Source: Lonicera japonica
Taxonomy: Eukaryota; Streptophyta; Magnoliopsida; Dipsacales; Caprifoliaceae
Assembly: GCA_021464415.1 (NCBI GenBank)
Contig: CM038464.1
Span: 55,045,328-55,109,327 of the forward strand
DNA: 64,000 nucleotides
Reading direction: 5' to 3'
Shown here: piece by piece, positions 60,111-64,000 of the stretch
Position numbering within the stretch: position 1 is the first letter of the stretch
Layout of the letters: each line of letters starts with the position of its first letter
The notes under the pieces: generated by a model
Told to the model about the DNA's origin: nothing
Database searches by the model: none
Seen by the model: the letters and a program-made list of their open reading frames with translations, nothing else
Program-made: the position numbers and the translations under genes

Positions 60111-63100
60111 AGTTCTTACTAATTATATTGTACCTGTCGATATAGAAGTTAGTGTGTGTGATCCCACCAGACATGTCTATGTTGCTTCTCTCATTCCTCT
60201 CTTTTATTGCTATCACAATTCACAAGTACCAGCAGTTGGTTTGTGTAAGAGAGTTAAACGAGAATGACTGGGCAGTTGCTAATGCGGCTTGCAAAATCTC
60301 CTAGCAGTTTAAGATACAGGACTTTGTGTTGTTCCAGTACGATCTATATATGCTATATGCGCGATAGACCCCTAAAGATACTATTTTCTTTTCTAACTTC
60401 TATTGATTCGCTTGCAGGAGATGGATCTTATGTTGGATCACTGCAATTACATCTAGGAATAGTACAAAAAGGCAGATTTCATTGAAAATGACTTTTTAAG
60501 TTCCATTTATCTTTTCTTTTTTGTGTTATAAATTTTTGTGACATATGCACATATGTTGCTTGACTAAATAACTTCAGATTTTGTGTTTTCAAGTTTCATT
60601 TTCTTGTTTCAGATCTCGGCTATCAACTAGGATTGCTGTTGCAGTTATTGATCTCTCATTGATCGATTCAGTTGGAGCATCCACGCCAATTTCACAGTAA
60701 AATTTCGACTGAACACCATCGCCCAATTACTTTATTTCCACATCCATAAGCACCCAAATTCATTAGTTTTAGAATTTTTGCGCTATCTTGTTCTTTAATC
60801 CACTCGCTCTATGGTATAACACCATAGTACAAACTATAAATAAACCTCTTAGGGAGTCCGTTTCTGGTACGACCGTTCTGCACTTGAAAATTTCAACTTC
60901 TTTGGTTCTTTAGACTTTGACTTCATTTCAAATGTACTCGATGCAGGGCAGTTATGAAGAGATCTGCCCTAACACTTAATTGATAGAGAATCAAGAAGAA
61001 TAAGAGAAGAATGCTCCAAAGAAGGAGAAAACAATTATAGAAGAGAGAATTTACGAACTAAACTATAATCAAATACTCAAATCTCAATTCGTTCTGGTCT
61101 GACTTTGAAAGGAGGGATTACATGATATATATATATATATATAAAGGAAATAAACCCTAATTCTACTAATACGAAAGACTTACAAAACTCAACTTCTGCT
61201 TACTGAAATACTATTAAATACCCTAATAAGAATACTAATCTGAATTTCCTAAACTACCTATATTATTATTCTAAATATAATTAAATAAATTACTAGATAC
61301 AATTTATAAACAACTGAAATACATATTCTTGTCTAATCACGTTCCTCATAAGTACTACTTACATACTATCGAACCTCAGATCCACTTATATTAAGGGCAA
61401 GCTCAAGAACAGATTCTGAGAATTGTACACTATATTTTACAAGGAAAAATTGCTATACTTCAGGAAAAGAGAAGCTGAAGAAACTCATAGGGTATTATAC
61501 ATATGAGGTTCAAACAAACATGATTAGATCTCCATAAACGCTTGTCACAGTAATCGGGCACCATTTTAGTACAACTGGTGGAGACTCAATTAACACTTCA
61601 CTCGTATAATCACCCATACCTAACTCGAGGCGGCACTTATATCAACAGTTAAAGCTCTATTGGCTAGAAAACATTTGCAACTCTATTGTCAAGAATACCT
61701 GACTCGAGGTGCCATTTCACTGCACCAAAACTAAGAAATTGGCACAGTCGGTGTTTTTCTCATTCGGCACAGGCCAGAATGGACCCAAAGTAAGACGGGT
61801 TTTTTCTGTGCTCAGGAACGGCCAAGTAATGATACATATATATGAAATCGTTCCAAATGCAGCCTTAAGTGTGTCAAACACATAAGATATCCAGCGGTTT
61901 GACCAATACTCTCTCCCCTTTTTGTGTTTATGAAGCTATGGCCCTTTCTCTATCCCCAGTACTCTGTGCCCATTCTGATTTGTGGCGTCCCCCAAAACTA
62001 GAAGGTTAGAATCATAAATCCTATCCATAGAGAACTCTCTCTAATACCGCCTTGAAGTCTTTGCTGGTACCGAGTGGGATTATTAATTTGAGAAGGAGGG
62101 AGCACAAAAGTAAAGACTATTTTTGAGCCCATGATATTTGTATTTTTGGTTTTGTTAAATTATAGTTCCGTTCTTTCTAGCTAGAGATTCTATGTTTCAG
62201 CCCATGATATTTGTATTTCCGGATTTCTTAAATTATAGTTCCGTTCTTTTGGGGACATAATCAATGTACCAAATTACACAACATAAGTAAATTGTATTTT
62301 TGACCATTTATTATGTTGAAGATGGTGTTTGCTTCAAAAGTATCAAAGTCAAAGTGAGACTATTAATTTAAGACAGAATATTTTGGCAACTTATATTTTC
62401 TTTGGGAGTTTAAGAGAGAAGAAAAAAAGAGAAAGTACTAATCGGAGGGAAAAGAAAGGGAGAGAAATAAAAGTTATTTTATTTCCGTTTGGAAGATTAA
62501 GAAGGAAGAGAATATTACAATCTATCCTTTGTGTTTGTGAGTTAAAAAAAAATGAGAGAAAATATCATCTTTTAAAAATTTGGTATTTTAAGATAAAATT
62601 GTCAATACAATAAGTTTTCATTAAAAAACTCTGTTCTCTCTAGTTATGTCTGATTTGAAGAGAGTTTTTATTAATTCTCTCCATTTTTCTCGTGTTTTCT
62701 TCGTAAAAAACTCCCAAACGAGATAACATATAAACTTTAGGTCATTTTCTTTCCATGTCTCTCCAAATTGAAGCACTCCTAAACATAGGGTTAATCTTAT
62801 CTGGTAAGTTGGTATTTTTTCTGTTGCCTCTTTGATTAGCTTTTGAAATGTGCTGGTTGATTTTCTTTTGATCTGAAAGAGCGGGGAAAGAATACAGGCA
62901 GTTCTGTAAGATTTCCCTTTTGGGTGTTCTTTATTGCCGGAATTGGGTATTTATATCAATCAAGATTCAAGACACTTTGAAAATCACCTTATTTAAAGGA
63001 GTTTATAGAAGAAATCATCTTTCCGAAGTTGAGGAAAATTGCAGAGGACCAATAAGCTTTGCGAATAGTCCTGTGGGGACAGCAAAAAGGCATGGAATTG

Positions 63101-64000
63101 AGGAGAAATTCTAGCCCAAAAATTATTCCAAAAGTTGTATAGCTCAACTGAATCGATCAATGAGAGATCGATTATCAGTGTTTGTGATGCATTTCAATGT
63201 TTTTTTATTTTTTATTTTTATTTTTATACAAGTGATGGATAGATCCGGGTGATTTGTAATCAATTAGATATTCACGCTTTTAACCATTTGAGGATCGAAA
63301 CCTGGCATTTATTTAAAAGTCATTTTAGTTAAGAGGCATCAAATGATCACAATCAATATTAATTATGGGTCGTTGACTCTGAGAAACAAAGAGTACTCGC
63401 TGTGAACACCAGCAAGATAAAAAAAAGAAAGAAAAATACCACATTAAATGTTTATTGTGTGGTGGCTCTATTAGTTTGTTTAAGTAGTGTCACATTAGTT
63501 TGTATAATTTAACATTAGTATGTATAAAATTTTTTACAAAAATTGAGTACACTAAATATTTTTCAAAACCAAATATTGCAAGATTCACCCTTGACTACAA
63601 ATCATAATTATTTACAAAGATATAAGAACAAGGAGACAATTGCTAAATATTTTCTTCAACATTAAACATCCAATAAAAAGAAGGATTAAAAATTGAATAA
63701 ATTAAAAGTTGCAAAAGTCACCCAAAGGAATAAAAGGTGTTTCAATGGTGGTGGGAGCATAGAGCTATCAAGTAATTAGATGAATATATATATATATATA
63801 TCCAACAACAGAGCAATAATAACAGCTCACGCTATGGTTGTGATTAATTGTGGAAAACAATGAAGCCAAATTAGTTGTTGAAGAGGAGTAATTAAGGGGC
63901 TATCCTAAGTATGGACTTGACTTTTTCAAAGAACCTTAAATATTTCACCTACTAACTAAATAAATATACATATGATCATTATTTTATCTCTTTTGTGGGC
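60111..64000. other. Right-hand part of the window, largely unassigned
   Basis: No gene is supported. The piece 60603-60700 ends an open frame (STRIAVAVIDLSLIDSVG) preceded by an acceptor-like TTTCAG, but nothing identifies it. On the minus strand 60950-61420 looks like an LTR (AT-rich TATA run near 61123-61143, then a CTCTT-rich leader), without confirmed ends. A short duplication of about 55 bp lies at 62133-62250 (CCCATGATATTTGTATTT twice). An AT run is at 63787-63802. The rest shows nothing I recognise. Confidence 0.35.

Noticed and set aside
62329..63114. Possible small genes at 62329-62613 and 62920-63114
   Set aside because: The frames are lysine/arginine-rich or short, with no family resemblance, splice continuity or promoter signal that I can defend.

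Overview
The window is nuclear DNA of a flowering plant, most likely a eudicot. It is AT-rich, its genes carry GT-AG introns, and it has many plant transposable elements, including a Ty3/gypsy element with a primer site for plant initiator tRNA-Met. I could not identify the species.

Three protein-coding loci are supported. (1) Plus strand, 2502-9557: four exons encode a 434-residue mitochondrial carrier of the BRITTLE1-like group (BTL3-like). (2) Minus strand, 31565 down to 13692: twelve exons encode a complete 512-residue C-type cyclin-dependent kinase (CDKC), the plant P-TEFb-type kinase acting on the RNA polymerase II C-terminal domain. Its first intron is 8.7 kb and two introns hold LINE remnants. 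Genes 1 and 2 converge and are about 4.1 kb apart. (3) Plus strand, 58612-59397: a single-exon F-box/DUF295 protein that looks cut short by a stop codon.

Layout: 1-2.2 kb, AT-rich upstream DNA with an inverted-repeat element; 2.5-9.6 kb, carrier gene with a Harbinger-type MITE in intron 2; 9.9-11.1 kb, a foldback element; 13.7-31.6 kb, CDKC with LINE and foldback elements in its introns; 31.8-33.8 kb, a hairpin-rich MITE, a 41-bp palindromic tandem array and a compound microsatellite; 34.5-35.8 kb, a solo LTR; 37.9-38.6 kb, a hAT transposon remnant; 39-42.7 kb, a possible solo LTR, a 351-bp tandem duplication and a TRIM-like mini-retrotransposon; 43.2-53.8 kb, a full-length but dead Tekay-type Ty3/gypsy element with 2.26-kb LTRs, 5-bp target duplications and a 1.4-kb nested insertion; 54.4-58.4 kb, MITEs, a gypsy RT/RNase H remnant and the 3' end of a Ty1/copia element; 58.6-60.1 kb, the F-box gene and a Mutator-type MITE; 60.1-64 kb, mostly unassigned.

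The genes show no operon-like link. The region is best read as ordinary plant genes stretched and separated by layered transposon insertions. The most unusual structures are two foldback elements filled with short hairpins (9962-11123 and 31861-32198) and the 41-bp palindromic array (about 32750-33365). All exon coordinates were derived by hand from splice sites and protein continuity.
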